A stretch of DNA of 64,000 bases, taken from positions 2,842,690-2,906,689 of the forward strand of contig NZ_FSQT01000001.1 in NCBI RefSeq assembly GCF_900143515.1, read 5' to 3'. This document shows, one piece after another, positions 26,039 to 35,029 of the stretch. The translations under genes were made by a program, and so were the position numbers. The first letter of the stretch is position 1. Each line of letters begins with the position of its first letter. Below the pieces are notes generated by a model. It had not been told where the DNA came from, ran no database searches, and saw only the letters and a list, made by a program, of their open reading frames with translations. This DNA is from Micromonospora cremea (GTDB lineage Bacteria; Actinomycetota; Actinomycetes; Mycobacteriales; Micromonosporaceae).

Positions 26039-27499
26039 TCAGTGACGACGCAATTCGCCGGGCGCCGGGGTCAGGAGGGAGTCGCCCGGGCCGTGACTGC
26101 CCGCCGGGTACTCCTGCAACGGCACTGCTCCCGCCCGCCATGCCTCGAGCACCGGCTCCACGATGCGCCAGGAGTCCTCGACGGTGTCGCCCCGCACCGA
26201 CAGCGCCGGGTCGCCCTCGAAGGCCCCGCGCAGCACCTCGCCGTACGGCGGCAGCTCCCCCGGCCCGAAGTCGGCCGCCAGGTTCACCTGATCGAGTTCC
26301 AGCGGGTTGCCCGGACCGTTGATGTTGACGTCAAGGCTCAGCCGGTCCGGCCCGAAGCCGATCCGCAGCCGGTCCGGCTGCTCGTAGCCGGTCAGCCCGG
26401 TGGGTACCCGGGGCGGCTGTTTGAAGGTGACGACGGCTTCCTCGCGTTTGCCGGCCAGGGCCTTGCCGGACCGCAGCCGGAACGGCACACCCGCCCAGCG
26501 CCAGGTGTCCACGGCCAGCACCACCTCGGCGAGCGTCTCAGTCTCCCGGTTCGGGTCGATGCCCGGCTCGTCGGCGTACGCGGGCAGCCGCCGCCCGGCC
26601 GCCTCCCCGGCCGTGTACCGGGCCCGCCTGCTCCATCGCACCGGGTCGTCGTCCCATACCCGCGTGGCCCGCAGCACCTGTGCCTTGCGGCCGCGCAGGT
26701 CCCGGGCATCCAGTGTGGGCGGGGCGTCCATCGCGATCAACGCAAGGACCTGCAGCAGGTGGCTCTGCACCATGTCGACGAGCGCGCCAGCGCCGTCGTA
26801 GTAGCCGGCGCGGCCCTCAAGGCCCAGGGTCTCGTCGAAGACGACGTCCACGCAGGCCACGTGCGCCGAGTTGAGCACCGGCTCGAAGATCCGGTTAGCG
26901 AAGCGCAGCCCGAGGATGTTCATGACCGTGGACTTGCCGAGGAAGTGGTCAATGCGGTGCACCTGGTCCTCCGGCACGAACCGGGCCAGGATGCCGTTGA
27001 GGGACCGCGCCGAGACGGCGTTGGTGCCGAACGGCTTCTCCAACATCAGCCGGGTGCCGGGCGGCAGGCCGATGCGGGCGAGCGCGGCGGCGGCCCGGGC
27101 GGTGATCATCGGTGGCAGCGCGAAGAAGATCACCAGCCGGCCGCGACAGTCGGTCAGCAGCCGCCGCAGGTCCTCCTCGCGGGTGACGTCGGCCGAGACG
27201 TACCGAGTGGTCCGGACGACCTCGGTCGCCCGGGGACCGTCGGCGCCGACCGTCGCGAAGGCGTCGGCCACGCGGCGGCGCCACCGCTCGTCGTCCCAGT
27301 CCTCAGTGCCGCTGCCGCTGCCGATCAGCGTGAGGCCGGGCTGGGCGCCGGTGTCCACCAGTCGGCCGAGCCCGGGCAGCAGCAGGCGCGCGGCCAGGTC
27401 ACCGGTGCCGCCCAGCAGCAGCAACGTCTGGGAGACGCGGTCCCCGGCGGCGGGAAGGTCGGCCACGGGACCTGGGGCGCTCGGAGGCGATGTCGTCAT
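26039..27499 (-). CDS. zwf: Glucose-6-phosphate 1-dehydrogenase
   Basis: 486 residues from ATG 27499. The coenzyme motif GGTGDLAARLLLPGL lies near residue 27, and the substrate site is RIDHFLGKSTVMNI with the conserved lysine. LMLEKPFG and RSGKALAGKREEAVVTFKQPP are also typical. It oxidises glucose-6-phosphate to 6-phosphogluconolactone, giving NADPH for the pentose phosphate pathway. It is not next to tal, tkt or opcA, so it may be a secondary copy. Confidence 0.92.
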   Translation of the reverse strand: MTTSPPSAPGPVADLPAAGDRVSQTLLLLGGTGDLAARLLLPGLGRLVDTGAQPGLTLIGSGSGTEDWDDERWRRRVADAFATVGADGPRATEVVRTTRYVSADVTREEDLRRLLTDCRGRLVIFFALPPMITARAAAALARIGLPPGTRLMLEKPFGTNAVSARSLNGILARFVPEDQVHRIDHFLGKSTVMNILGLRFANRIFEPVLNSAHVACVDVVFDETLGLEGRAGYYDGAGALVDMVQSHLLQVLALIAMDAPPTLDARDLRGRKAQVLRATRVWDDDPVRWSRRARYTAGEAAGRRLPAYADEPGIDPNRETETLAEVVLAVDTWRWAGVPFRLRSGKALAGKREEAVVTFKQPPRVPTGLTGYEQPDRLRIGFGPDRLSLDVNINGPGNPLELDQVNLAADFGPGELPPYGEVLRGAFEGDPALSVRGDTVEDSWRIVEPVLEAWRAGAVPLQEYPAGSHGPGDSLLTPAPGELRRH

Positions 27500-27596
27500 G
27501 CAACCACCATGCCCTGCCGGTCGGGCAGGTTGGCGCCCCTTTAGGGGGACGAGCCCCCGGTCGTTGCGCATCGAAGCCGGCTCCGGTCAGGCCGGG

Positions 27597-27856
27597 ATCA
27601 GCGTCCTGTCGCCTGCGGACGTGGACGACCTGAACCTGCGCCTCGCCGCCGAGGACCGCACCGACGTGTGGTGGCTGCGCGCCGCCGTGTTCGTCCGGAG
27701 ACGAAGGCCGGGTTCTGGCGTGGCTACTCGCGGACCCGGTCGACCCGGCCGCCGTCGAGGCTCACGTGGCCGCGCTGGTCGACACCGCCACCGACCTGCT
27801 CCGGTTCCTGCTCGCCCGTTCGGGCGGCGAGTCGCTGATCGACAGGGCATCGGCGC
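27597..27856 (+). pseudogene. Frameshifted remnant of unknown protein
   Basis: Frame one reads VDDLNLRLAAEDRTDVWWLRAAVFVR; from about 27715 another frame reads VLAWLLADPVDPAAVEAHVAALVDTATDLLRFLLARSGGESLID. The two parts look like one helical protein broken by an indel. No family recognised and no clear start. Confidence 0.35.
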
Positions 27857-27864
27857 ATCACCAC

Positions 27865-28569
27865 CTACTGCGGCGTGCCCAGCAATTCCGTTTTGACGCC
27901 GCTGCGGATCAGCAACAAGCTTGGCGGCCAAGCGGCGAAGAAGCCGATGATCAACCCGACCTGGATAATGAGCCAAAACACCGGACTACTAGGCCGCAGG
28001 GTCTCGTGGAAAACAAGAAAATGCATTAGCGCCAGCCAACCTAATAGGGCGAATTCGAAGACGGACACGGTCAGCAGGTCGCCCCTGAAAAATTTCCGCA
28101 TTGCGGCCCACGCTCTTCGACCACCCGTGTGAGCCTCAGTAGAGTAGCGAAATGCAACGCCTACGGCCACTGCGCCTACATAGTCGCCGACGACCTCGGG
28201 CCACAGTGTGCTGCCGAACATTTCGAGGCCAACGCCGTAGGTGATAGGCGTAGCAATGATGACACCCATAGTGCAGTGCGTCGCACAATGACAAGCATCG
28301 ATTGTCGTACGAGCATGTCGCGACCACCTGGGCGGGTTGCCGTGCCGGTCCAGCCACCGGGGAGACTGGGGCCTACCCCACTTTCTGTAGGCCAGGACGG
28401 CTGCTGGGCCAAGGTAGAGGGCGGTTGCCGGCCAGACTATCTCCATGACCTTGACCGGCTGACGATATCCAAGAACAAATTGGTCAACAAGGACAACGGC
28501 GGTGCTGGCCAACCCCACAAAGAGCACAGCCCACGAAAGCATCACCAGCCACACCGGTTGCACAGACAT
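27865..28569 (-). CDS. DUF4396 membrane protein
   Basis: ATG 28569 (preceded by GGAG) gives 234 residues with about six TM helices. The signature is ATTIDACHCATHCTMGVIIA, whose Cys/His cluster may bind metal. The rest follows the family: VIWP-like VMEIVWPATALYLGP near the start, and a C-terminal MHFLVFHETL and GFFAAWPPSLLLIRSGVKT. Some DUF4396 genes lie near copper or oxidase genes; here it is alone. Confidence 0.85.
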   Translation of the reverse strand: MSVQPVWLVMLSWAVLFVGLASTAVVLVDQFVLGYRQPVKVMEIVWPATALYLGPAAVLAYRKWGRPQSPRWLDRHGNPPRWSRHARTTIDACHCATHCTMGVIIATPITYGVGLEMFGSTLWPEVVGDYVGAVAVGVAFRYSTEAHTGGRRAWAAMRKFFRGDLLTVSVFEFALLGWLALMHFLVFHETLRPSSPVFWLIIQVGLIIGFFAAWPPSLLLIRSGVKTELLGTPQ

Positions 28570-28777
28570 CTCCGTTCGCTCCATGGCACTCGATGCAATG
28601 TCGGTGGCGGCGGATGTGACGAACTCCGCCACCAGGTGAGGAAGGCGACCCAAGATGCCGTCTCAAACATGAGAGCACATCGGGCGGTGAGGCATCCGGC
28701 ATCGCCCCACCTGCACAACATCGCGCCTCGCGGGCTGAACAATGAACCCGATGCAGAGCAATGCTGGCTCAACGAAT

Positions 28778-28955
28778 TCAGCGGGGGTCGAGTTGTTCTC
28801 GGGTTCGTCGGGTGGTGGCGCGGCGGGTGCGTAGTCGCTGGTCGACGGGGTTGCGGAAGATGTAGGCGTCGTGGGCGACCGTCTTGATCACTCGGTTGGT
28901 GCCTTCGAAGCCGGCGTTGATGCCGGTGCGGATGAAGGCCAGGATTTGGGCCAGT
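28778..28955 (-). pseudogene. C-terminal remnant of ISL3-family transposase
   Basis: FIRTGINAGFEGTNRVIKTVAHDAYIFRN matches the end of ISL3 (IS204/IS1001/IS1165) transposases, where this segment holds the last catalytic Glu (FEGTN). Everything upstream is lost where the serine recombinase remnant begins. Confidence 0.75.
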
Positions 28956-29330
28956 AGGGCGAGCGCAACCGCATCAAGGGCGCGAGTGCGCAGCGGCATG
29001 GCCGCCCAAGCCGCCACCGAAGGTCGGTTCCTCGGCGGACGGCCACCCTACGGCTATCGACTCGTCGACGCCGGCCCCCACCCGAATCCCGGCAAGGCAG
29101 CCGACGGTCGACGGCTGCACCGCCTGGAACCTGATCCGCTCACCGCACCCGTAGTACGGTGCGCATCTACGCCGAGTACCTCGCCGGACACGGCATCTTG
29201 CCATCGCCGAAGGACTCACCCGCGACGGCATCTTCTCCCCCTCGGCCTACGACCGGCGCCGCAACCGACACCGCACCACCACACCATGGAGCAAGAGCGC
29301 CATCCGCTTCAGCCTGACCAACCCCCGCTA

Positions 29331-30218
29331 AGGGACGTCTCGTAACCCCGGTGTCTGTCTGGTGAGGACGGTCGGTCAGGATGCCTGGATGCAGGTGATC
29401 ACCGCGGCCCGGCCGGCATGGGTTTTCCCGTTCACGGGGTTGCAGCCCGCCCAGTTCCGCACGCTGGTCCGTCTTGTCGCCGAGCGGGGCGGTGCCACGA
29501 TCGCCGACGGCCGGCCGGGCCGGCAGTGGGCCCTGGACCTCGCCGACCGGGTGCTGCTGGTCGCCGCGTACTGGCGCACCAACCTGACCATGCGGCAGAT
29601 CGGTCCGCTGTTCGGGGTGTCTCACTCCGCCGCTCACCGGGTCATCGACACCCTCGGCCCGCTACTGGCACTGGCGCCGGTGCGCCGGCGGCCGGTTGAC
29701 CAGATCGCCATCGTCGACGGCACCCTGATCCCCACCCGTGATCACCGCCTGGCCGCCCCGAGCAAGAATTACCGGTACTCGACGAACCTGCAGGTCGCCA
29801 TCGACGCCAGCACCCGCCTGGTCATCGCCGTCGGCGACCCGCAGCCCGGCAACCGCAACGACACGATCGTCTACCGCACCAGCGGCATCCAGGAGAAGCT
29901 GGCCGGACGGCCGGTCATGGCCGACGGCGGCTACCGCGGCAACCCCGAGGTGATCATCCCGTACCGCAAGCCCGCCGACGGCAGCGATCTGCCGGACTGG
30001 AAGCAAGCCCTCAACGTCGAACATCGGACCGTTCGAGCAGGGGTCGAACATGCCCCGGCCAGGATGAAGTGCTTCAAGATCCTGCGCGACTACCGCCGCG
30101 CCGCCCACACATTGGCCGACGCCACTTCCGGCATCGCCAACCTCCACAACATCATCCTCGCTGGCTGACCACCGACCCGGCGCCGGGCAACGCCTTCACC
30201 CGGTTACGAGACGTCCCT
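29331..30218 (+). mobile_element. IS5-superfamily insertion sequence, 888 bp
   Basis: Ends are the perfect inverted repeats AGGGACGTCTCGTAACC (29331-29347) and its reverse complement (30202-30218). TA is repeated on both sides (29329-29330 and 30219-30220). One intact transposase gene fills the element, so it may be active. Confidence 0.85.
29362..30168 (+). CDS. IS5-type DDE transposase
   Basis: 268 residues: an N-terminal HTH region (FGVSHSAAHRVIDTLGPLL) and a DDE_4/HARBI1-like core with IVDGTLIPT, the strand VMADGGYRGNP and RAGVEHAPARMKCFKIL, giving the three acidic residues. It moves its own element. Start could also be the Met at residue 10 (MQVITAARPAW). Confidence 0.88.
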   Translation: MRTVGQDAWMQVITAARPAWVFPFTGLQPAQFRTLVRLVAERGGATIADGRPGRQWALDLADRVLLVAAYWRTNLTMRQIGPLFGVSHSAAHRVIDTLGPLLALAPVRRRPVDQIAIVDGTLIPTRDHRLAAPSKNYRYSTNLQVAIDASTRLVIAVGDPQPGNRNDTIVYRTSGIQEKLAGRPVMADGGYRGNPEVIIPYRKPADGSDLPDWKQALNVEHRTVRAGVEHAPARMKCFKILRDYRRAAHTLADATSGIANLHNIILAG

Positions 30219-30559
30219 TAGACCGCCGCCAGGTGTGGAAATAACAACGCAAGACCGAAATCCTGATCGACGTCGACGACGTCGCCCTCGGACACGAAAC
30301 CAAGCTGCGCTGGAACCCCAAAAACGAGTGGATCTACGGCGCCTTGCACACGAACCACTCAATTATGACGAGACGTATACCCGCACCCAGACGCTGATCG
30401 CCAGTGCGGGAAGGTGTCCCGATGGGATCACGAAGCCCCGGGCCAGCAAGCGCAACTACGTGCTGTCCGGGCTCCTGCACTGCGGCATCTGCCAATCACA
30501 CATGAAGCGGCCAGGCCTGGCATCACTGATGCCCAGCAGCTCGGCTGAGGTGGGAGTTC

Positions 30560-30916
30560 TTATCGTCGCTTGTCCGAGGGCTGCTCTTTCGTCAAGTGGA
30601 GCAGCCAACCCTCGCCCGTACGGATGAGCGCGTACCGCCGGCGGCCGGCGCGGCCGTGCAGGGTGAACAACATTCGGCGCTCGGTACGGTCGTGCTCCTC
30701 CCACGTGCCGATGTCGGCGATTGACTTGTCAGCGTCCTCGTAGGTGAGGTGATCGAGGTGGTGGTCGGCCACGGCGATTGCGAGCCGGTTGTCGCTGGGA
30801 TTGTCCGGCAGGCCGCGGGGCACCGCCCAGGAACGCAGCACACCATCCTCCTCGAGCCGCAGGTCGAAGTGCGGTCGTGGTTTGCGGTGGTGGTGCAGTA
30901 CGAAGGCGAGCGGCAC
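30560..30916 (-). CDS. Stand-alone LigD-type 3'-phosphoesterase domain protein
   Basis: 118 residues. FVLHHHRKPRPHFDLRLEEDGVLRSWAVPRGLPDNP is the start of the phosphoesterase domain of DNA ligase D, including the metal-binding HFDLRLE. Then LAIAVADHHLDHLTYE and RRMLFTLHGRAGRRRYALIRTGEGWLLHLTKE follow. In Ku/LigD end joining this domain trims 3' phosphates or ribonucleotides. No ligase, polymerase or Ku gene is adjacent, so it acts in trans or in another repair route. It is convergent with the recombinase remnant. Confidence 0.8.
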   Translation of the reverse strand: MPLAFVLHHHRKPRPHFDLRLEEDGVLRSWAVPRGLPDNPSDNRLAIAVADHHLDHLTYEDADKSIADIGTWEEHDRTERRMLFTLHGRAGRRRYALIRTGEGWLLHLTKEQPSDKRR

Positions 30917-31443
30917 TCTTACGATTGTCGGCGCCCGCTCACCGTCTCGCTACCGACCTGCTCGTCCTCGCCGCGATCTACCGGCTCGCCGCCCGCGCTC
31001 TTGCCGCCGAACTCGACGTCGAAGCCATGCAGGACCTACGGCGCCTCGATCACCATCTGTCGCGCGGGGCCGGGTGATCCCCACGCCCAGGCCGCCCGGA
31101 CTTCCCTGCCGGGCGACACGCGCCTCGTCCCTAGTTGTTCTGCCCACGGACGTTGGTGACGTGACTGGGTCTTGCATCCGCCATGGCTGCCACTACCGGT
31201 GATGGTCAAGAAGCTCCATGAAAGGCGGGTGTCGGACTGCTGGTGACGTCCCTCCCTGCCGAATCTGTCGACCACCGGGGCGCAGAGGAATGGCTCGTCC
31301 AGATCTGGCCAACCAGACCGCCGGACGCCCCAGAAACTCTCTAGCATCCAACCCCGGTGGGCAGTGCGCATCCCTGCACGTCAGCTCGTCCTTGAACCGC
31401 CCCGGTGCTGGTGGAGGCCTCTTTAGTTCAGAGGATCTCCGTC
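30917..31443. other. Intergenic, no intact gene
   Basis: About 530 bases. A helical frame near 30946-31077 (LVLAAIYRLAARALAAELDVEAMQDLRRLDHHL) could be a gene fragment, but it has no start signal or family. Confidence 0.3.
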
Positions 31444-31550
31444 ATGCCGAAGCAGTACCCGAAGGATCTACGTGATCCTGCGGTGCGTCTACTACAAGGC
31501 CACGGCGATGCCGGCGCCGGCACGGTCGGTCGACGACGCCCGACTGAACA
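31444..31550 (+). pseudogene. Start of an IS3-type OrfA, truncated
   Basis: The reading MPKQYPKDLRDPAVRLL is like the first residues of IS3-family OrfA transposases. It loses similarity within 20 codons. Confidence 0.5.
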
Positions 31551-31718
31551 GGAGAAGTGCCCGCGGGCGCCAGCGCCTTGCAGACGCGGGCCTTCACCCT
31601 CCGGGCTAGTGGAGGCGCGCCAGGGCGCGCGAGAGGGTGGCTGACCACGAATCGAGCCGAACCCGGCAATTCGTCCCTTAGGTTACTGCGCAGGAGGCTG
31701 TCGAGACCGGGGGGCGAC

Positions 31719-33566
31719 GTGGAGAGCTATCCGGCGATCGAGGATCACGGGCTCATCGGCGACCTGCAGACCGCCGCGCTGGTGACGTGCGACGGAACGA
31801 TCGACTGGTTCTGCGCGCCGCGCTTCGACTCGCCGAGCATCTTCGCGGCGCTGCTGGACCGCGAGCGGGGTGGCTACTTTCGCATCGCCCCGCACGAGGT
31901 CCGGTACGTCACCAAGCAGCTCTACCTCCCTGGCACTCCGATCCTGATCACCCGGTTCATCAGCGCGGACGGCGTCGCCGAGGTAATGGACTTCATGCCG
32001 GTCACCGGCGATCGGGTCACTGACGCGCACCGTCTGGTCCGCATGGTCAACATGGTCCGGGGCAGCATGCGGTTCCGGGTGGAGTGCCGGCCCCGGTTCG
32101 ACTACGCCCGGGAGAAGCACCAGCTGGAGCGCCACCGCCATGGGTACGTCTTCCGCAGCCGGTCAGCGGCGCTCACCTTCAACCCGGTGGACCCGGTGCG
32201 GCAGCTAATCACGCAGGGAGGCGACGTCCGCTTGGAAGACGGCGACCTGGTCGCGTACGCCACCCTGAACGAGGGTGACACCGGCGGGGTGGTCCTGGAT
32301 ACGGCCGGCACGGAGCCACGGATCATCCCTCCGGTAGAGGTCGAGGGGATGTTGGAGTGGACCCGGGACTACTGGCGGCGCTGGGTCGAGCGCTCCCGCT
32401 ACACCGGGCGGTGGCGGGAGATGGTCGAGCGCTCAGCCATCACGCTGAAGCTCATGACGTACGCGCCGACCGGCGCGATGATCGCCGCGCCTACCGCCGC
32501 GCTGCCCGAGCTGGTGGGCGGCACCCGCAACTGGGACTACCGCTACACCTGGGTACGCGACACGTCGTTCTCGGTGCACGCACTGCTCGGCCTCGGCTTC
32601 ACCGAGGAGGTCAGCCAGTACATGAACTGGCTGGACGAGCGGATCCGCGAGGCCGGTGACCACCAGGACCCGCTGAAGATCATGTATCGGGTGGACGGCT
32701 CCTCCGACCTACACGAGGAGACTCTCGACCACCTGGAGGGCTATCGCGGCTCGCGACCGGTGCGGATCGGCAACGGCGCCGCCGACCAGCTCCAACTCGA
32801 CATCCACGGCGAGGCCCTCTATGCCATGCATCTCGCGGACGAGCAGGGCATCCGCGTCTCGCACCAGGTGTGGAAGAGCACCGTCCGACTCGTCGACTGG
32901 CTCTGTCACCACTGGGACCAGGCCGACGCCGGCATCTGGGAGAGCCGCCACCACCCCCGCAACTACACCTTCGGCCGGGTGATGTCCTGGGTCGCGCTGG
33001 ACCGGGCCATCCGCCTCGCCACCCGCACCGGCCGCCCCGGCGACATCACCCGCTGGGGTGAGCAACGCAACCAGATCTACAACCAGGTCATGGCCCGCGG
33101 ATACCACCGGGGACGCGGCACCTTCGTGCAGGCGTACGACGAGAACGTGCTGGACGCGGCGCTGCTCGCCATGCCGGCGGTCGGCTTCGTGACGCCGAGC
33201 GACCCCCTCTGGCAGTCCACCCTGAACGCGATCGAGCGCGAGCTGGTCTCCGACAGTCTGGTCCACCGGTACGACCCGGTCCACTCCCCCGACGGCCTTC
33301 CCGGGCACGAGGGCACCTTCAACATGTGCACGTTCTGGTACGTCGAGGCGCTGGCCCGCTCCGGTCGCCTGGACGACGCCCGGCTCACCTTCGAGAAGAT
33401 GTTCACCTTCAGCAACCACCTCGGCCTGTACGCCGAGGAGATCGCCGCGACCGGTGAGCAGATCGGCAACTATCCACAGGCGTTCAGCCACCTCTCCCTG
33501 ATCAACTCGGCGCTGGCGCTGAACGACCTGCTCGACGTCAAGGCCGACGCCCGGCGCCGCCAGTAG
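31719..33566 (+). CDS. GH15 family glycoside hydrolase (trehalase/glucoamylase-like)
   Basis: GTG 31719 with a GGGGGG site gives 615 residues beginning [22 protein letters not shown]. The first 240 residues form the N-terminal beta domain ([19 protein letters not shown]). The (alpha/alpha)6 barrel contains [12 protein letters not shown], the first-acid region [16 protein letters not shown], and the second-acid region [15 protein letters not shown]. No signal peptide is seen, so it acts in the cytosol, probably on trehalose or short alpha-glucans. Actinobacterial homologues include trehalases. Confidence 0.9.
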   Translation: MESYPAIEDHGLIGDLQTAALVTCDGTIDWFCAPRFDSPSIFAALLDRERGGYFRIAPHEVRYVTKQLYLPGTPILITRFISADGVAEVMDFMPVTGDRVTDAHRLVRMVNMVRGSMRFRVECRPRFDYAREKHQLERHRHGYVFRSRSAALTFNPVDPVRQLITQGGDVRLEDGDLVAYATLNEGDTGGVVLDTAGTEPRIIPPVEVEGMLEWTRDYWRRWVERSRYTGRWREMVERSAITLKLMTYAPTGAMIAAPTAALPELVGGTRNWDYRYTWVRDTSFSVHALLGLGFTEEVSQYMNWLDERIREAGDHQDPLKIMYRVDGSSDLHEETLDHLEGYRGSRPVRIGNGAADQLQLDIHGEALYAMHLADEQGIRVSHQVWKSTVRLVDWLCHHWDQADAGIWESRHHPRNYTFGRVMSWVALDRAIRLATRTGRPGDITRWGEQRNQIYNQVMARGYHRGRGTFVQAYDENVLDAALLAMPAVGFVTPSDPLWQSTLNAIERELVSDSLVHRYDPVHSPDGLPGHEGTFNMCTFWYVEALARSGRLDDARLTFEKMFTFSNHLGLYAEEIAATGEQIGNYPQAFSHLSLINSALALNDLLDVKADARRRQ

Positions 33567-33573
33567 AGCGGCC

Positions 33574-33708
33574 TCAGCCCGAGATGGTTGCGGCCTGGAT
33601 CGGATTGTCGGCCGTGTCGGTGAGCTGGACGTCACGCCCGTCGCCGGCGGGCAGCCAGGCGCCTCCCACCTGCACCTGGTCTACATCGCGCTGGATCAAG
33701 CTAGTCAC
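33574..33708 (-). pseudogene. Possible remnant of aldehyde dehydrogenase N-terminus
   Basis: A 44-codon frame from GTG 33708 reads VQVGGAWLPAGDGRDVQL, like the start of aldehyde dehydrogenases. It ends in a stop soon after. Weak evidence. Confidence 0.25.
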
Positions 33709-33887
33709 CGTGGCGTGGCTGGTCTCTCCCTGGTGCTGCGCCTACGCGGATAGGTTTCCGCCGAGCCCGCCTGCCGGCGGCCCGGCACGGGTATCGTCAC
33801 CCTGTCTGGGCCGGCTGCCTGGTGGGACGTCCTTGCTCCCGGCGGTGAGTTCGGCGTCGTTCGGTTGGACGGGCAGGTGGGCGCCAC
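33709..33887. other. Intergenic, no gene seen
   Basis: Nothing recognisable between the remnant and the cupin gene. Confidence 0.3.
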
Positions 33888-34223
33888 GTGCAGAAACACA
33901 GTCTGGACGCGCTTGCCCGCGAGCACGGCGAGCGGGCTGCGTCGTCGGGCTCCGGTCGCAGCGCGGCGACCATCTTCGGCGGGCACGAGCGGACGCTCCG
34001 GCAGACGATCATCGCACTCCGGGCCGGCGTCGAGCTGAGCGAACACGAGAACCCGGGGCAGGCTTCGGTGCTGGTGCTGCGCGGACGGGTCGAGCTGTTC
34101 GGCTCCGCGGCGAGTTGGACCGGACGCCAGGGTGACCTGCTCATCGTGCCGCAGGAGCGGCACCGCCTGGTCGCCCACGAGGACGCCGTGGTGCTGCTCA
34201 CCGTGGCCAAGCTCGAGCAGTGA
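33888..34223 (+). CDS. Cupin domain protein
   Basis: GTG 33888 gives 111 residues with a single cupin barrel: RQTIIALRAGVELSEHENPGQASVLVLRGRVELF is motif 1 and GDLLIVPQERHRLVAHEDAVVLLTV is motif 2. The metal ligands of motif 1 are reduced to HEN, so metal binding is possible through Glu/His. Function unknown; small cupins often bind sugars, phenolics or act as sensors. Confidence 0.8.
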   Translation: MQKHSLDALAREHGERAASSGSGRSAATIFGGHERTLRQTIIALRAGVELSEHENPGQASVLVLRGRVELFGSAASWTGRQGDLLIVPQERHRLVAHEDAVVLLTVAKLEQ

Positions 34224-34432
34224 TTCCGGGTGGGCGTCGGAGGGCTCCGTTGTCGCCAGCGCCCGCCGAAAGAACTCACGAGCCGTTCCACGGTCACCTC
34301 CGGTGGGAACCGGAACCCGACGAACGCGGACGCCGGAGGCAACCACGGTCAAGTTCGAATGGACTTCACTGCTCAGGTCTGCCTCGATCTTGCCGACGTT
34401 CAATGCAACAGAGCTCAGCTTCCAGGTGTCGT
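34224..34432. other. Ambiguous short region
   Basis: A minus-strand frame reads NDTWKLSSVALNVGKIEADL and continues into the cupin antisense; it has no start signal, so I do not call a gene. Confidence 0.25.
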
Positions 34433-34715
34433 TCAGCTGGACACCTCGGCCGGCCAGAACTGGAACAGAAACGACTCCACTCCGCGTAGTTTCTCGATGC
34501 CCGATTGTGGCGTCAGGGCAGCGATTCCGGACCGCCCGGCGCTGTACGCCCGCACCTCGTATCGGCCTGCTGGGCCGATCCAAAGAACATGCGTGTCGGT
34601 TGGCTGAATCTGCGGGTAGCCGCTGTCCAGCCGGACGCGTCCCGCCTGACTGCTCTCCCACCCGTCGAGCCGGGGCGGCGCCCCGTCCCAGATCTCCAGA
34701 GTGACGAAGCCGGTC
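34433..34715 (-). pseudogene. 5'-truncated gene for unknown beta-rich protein
   Basis: The last 90 codons (GFVTLEIWDGAPPRLDGWESSQ to FLFQFWPAEVSS) look like a real protein end with WIGPAGRYEVRAYSAGR. Upstream the frame runs into the antisense of a transposase fragment at about 34705, so the N-terminus was lost at that junction. Confidence 0.5.
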
Positions 34716-35029
34716 TGGCTGTGGTGGTCCGGCGTCGACGCCACGACCGCCGACGTTGATCGGCTCTGGCAGACGTTCCTACGCCGCTTCGACATCGAAC
34801 ACACGTTCCGCCTGTTCAAACAGACCCTAGGCTGGACCTGCCCGAAAATCCGCACCCCGCAGGCAGCCGACCGCTGGACATGGATGATCCTCGCCGCCCA
34901 CACGCAGCGCCGCCTCGCCCGCGCCCTGGCCGCCGACCTGCGCCTGCCCTGGGAGACACCCGCACCACCCGAGCGTCTCTCGCCCGCCCGCGTCCGCCGA
35001 GGGTTTCGGCACCTCCGCGCGAAGGCCAC

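Larger units (their letters stand above)
28956..30520 (+). pseudogene. Large serine recombinase remnant split by an IS5-type element
   Basis: The recombinase domain is visible as NRIKG, then RSGMAAQAATEGRFLGG, PPYGYRLVDAGPHPNPGKAADG, and, after a frameshift near 29160, RIYAEYLAGHGI and SKSAIRFSLTNPR. The IS lies at 29331-30218. Beyond it RQVWK-stop-QRKTEILIDVDDVALGHETKLRWNP and the zinc-ribbon part YVLSGLLHCGICQSHM follow with more frameshifts. The N-terminal catalytic serine domain is absent. This was probably the integrase of a phage or conjugative element. Confidence 0.8.

Noticed and set aside
25946..27544. 532-codon plus-strand open frame
   Set aside because: It is the antisense of the zwf gene, rich in Arg/Gly/Val/His without motifs.
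33705..34661. 318-codon minus frame
   Set aside because: Covers the antisense of the cupin gene and lacks start signal and motifs.
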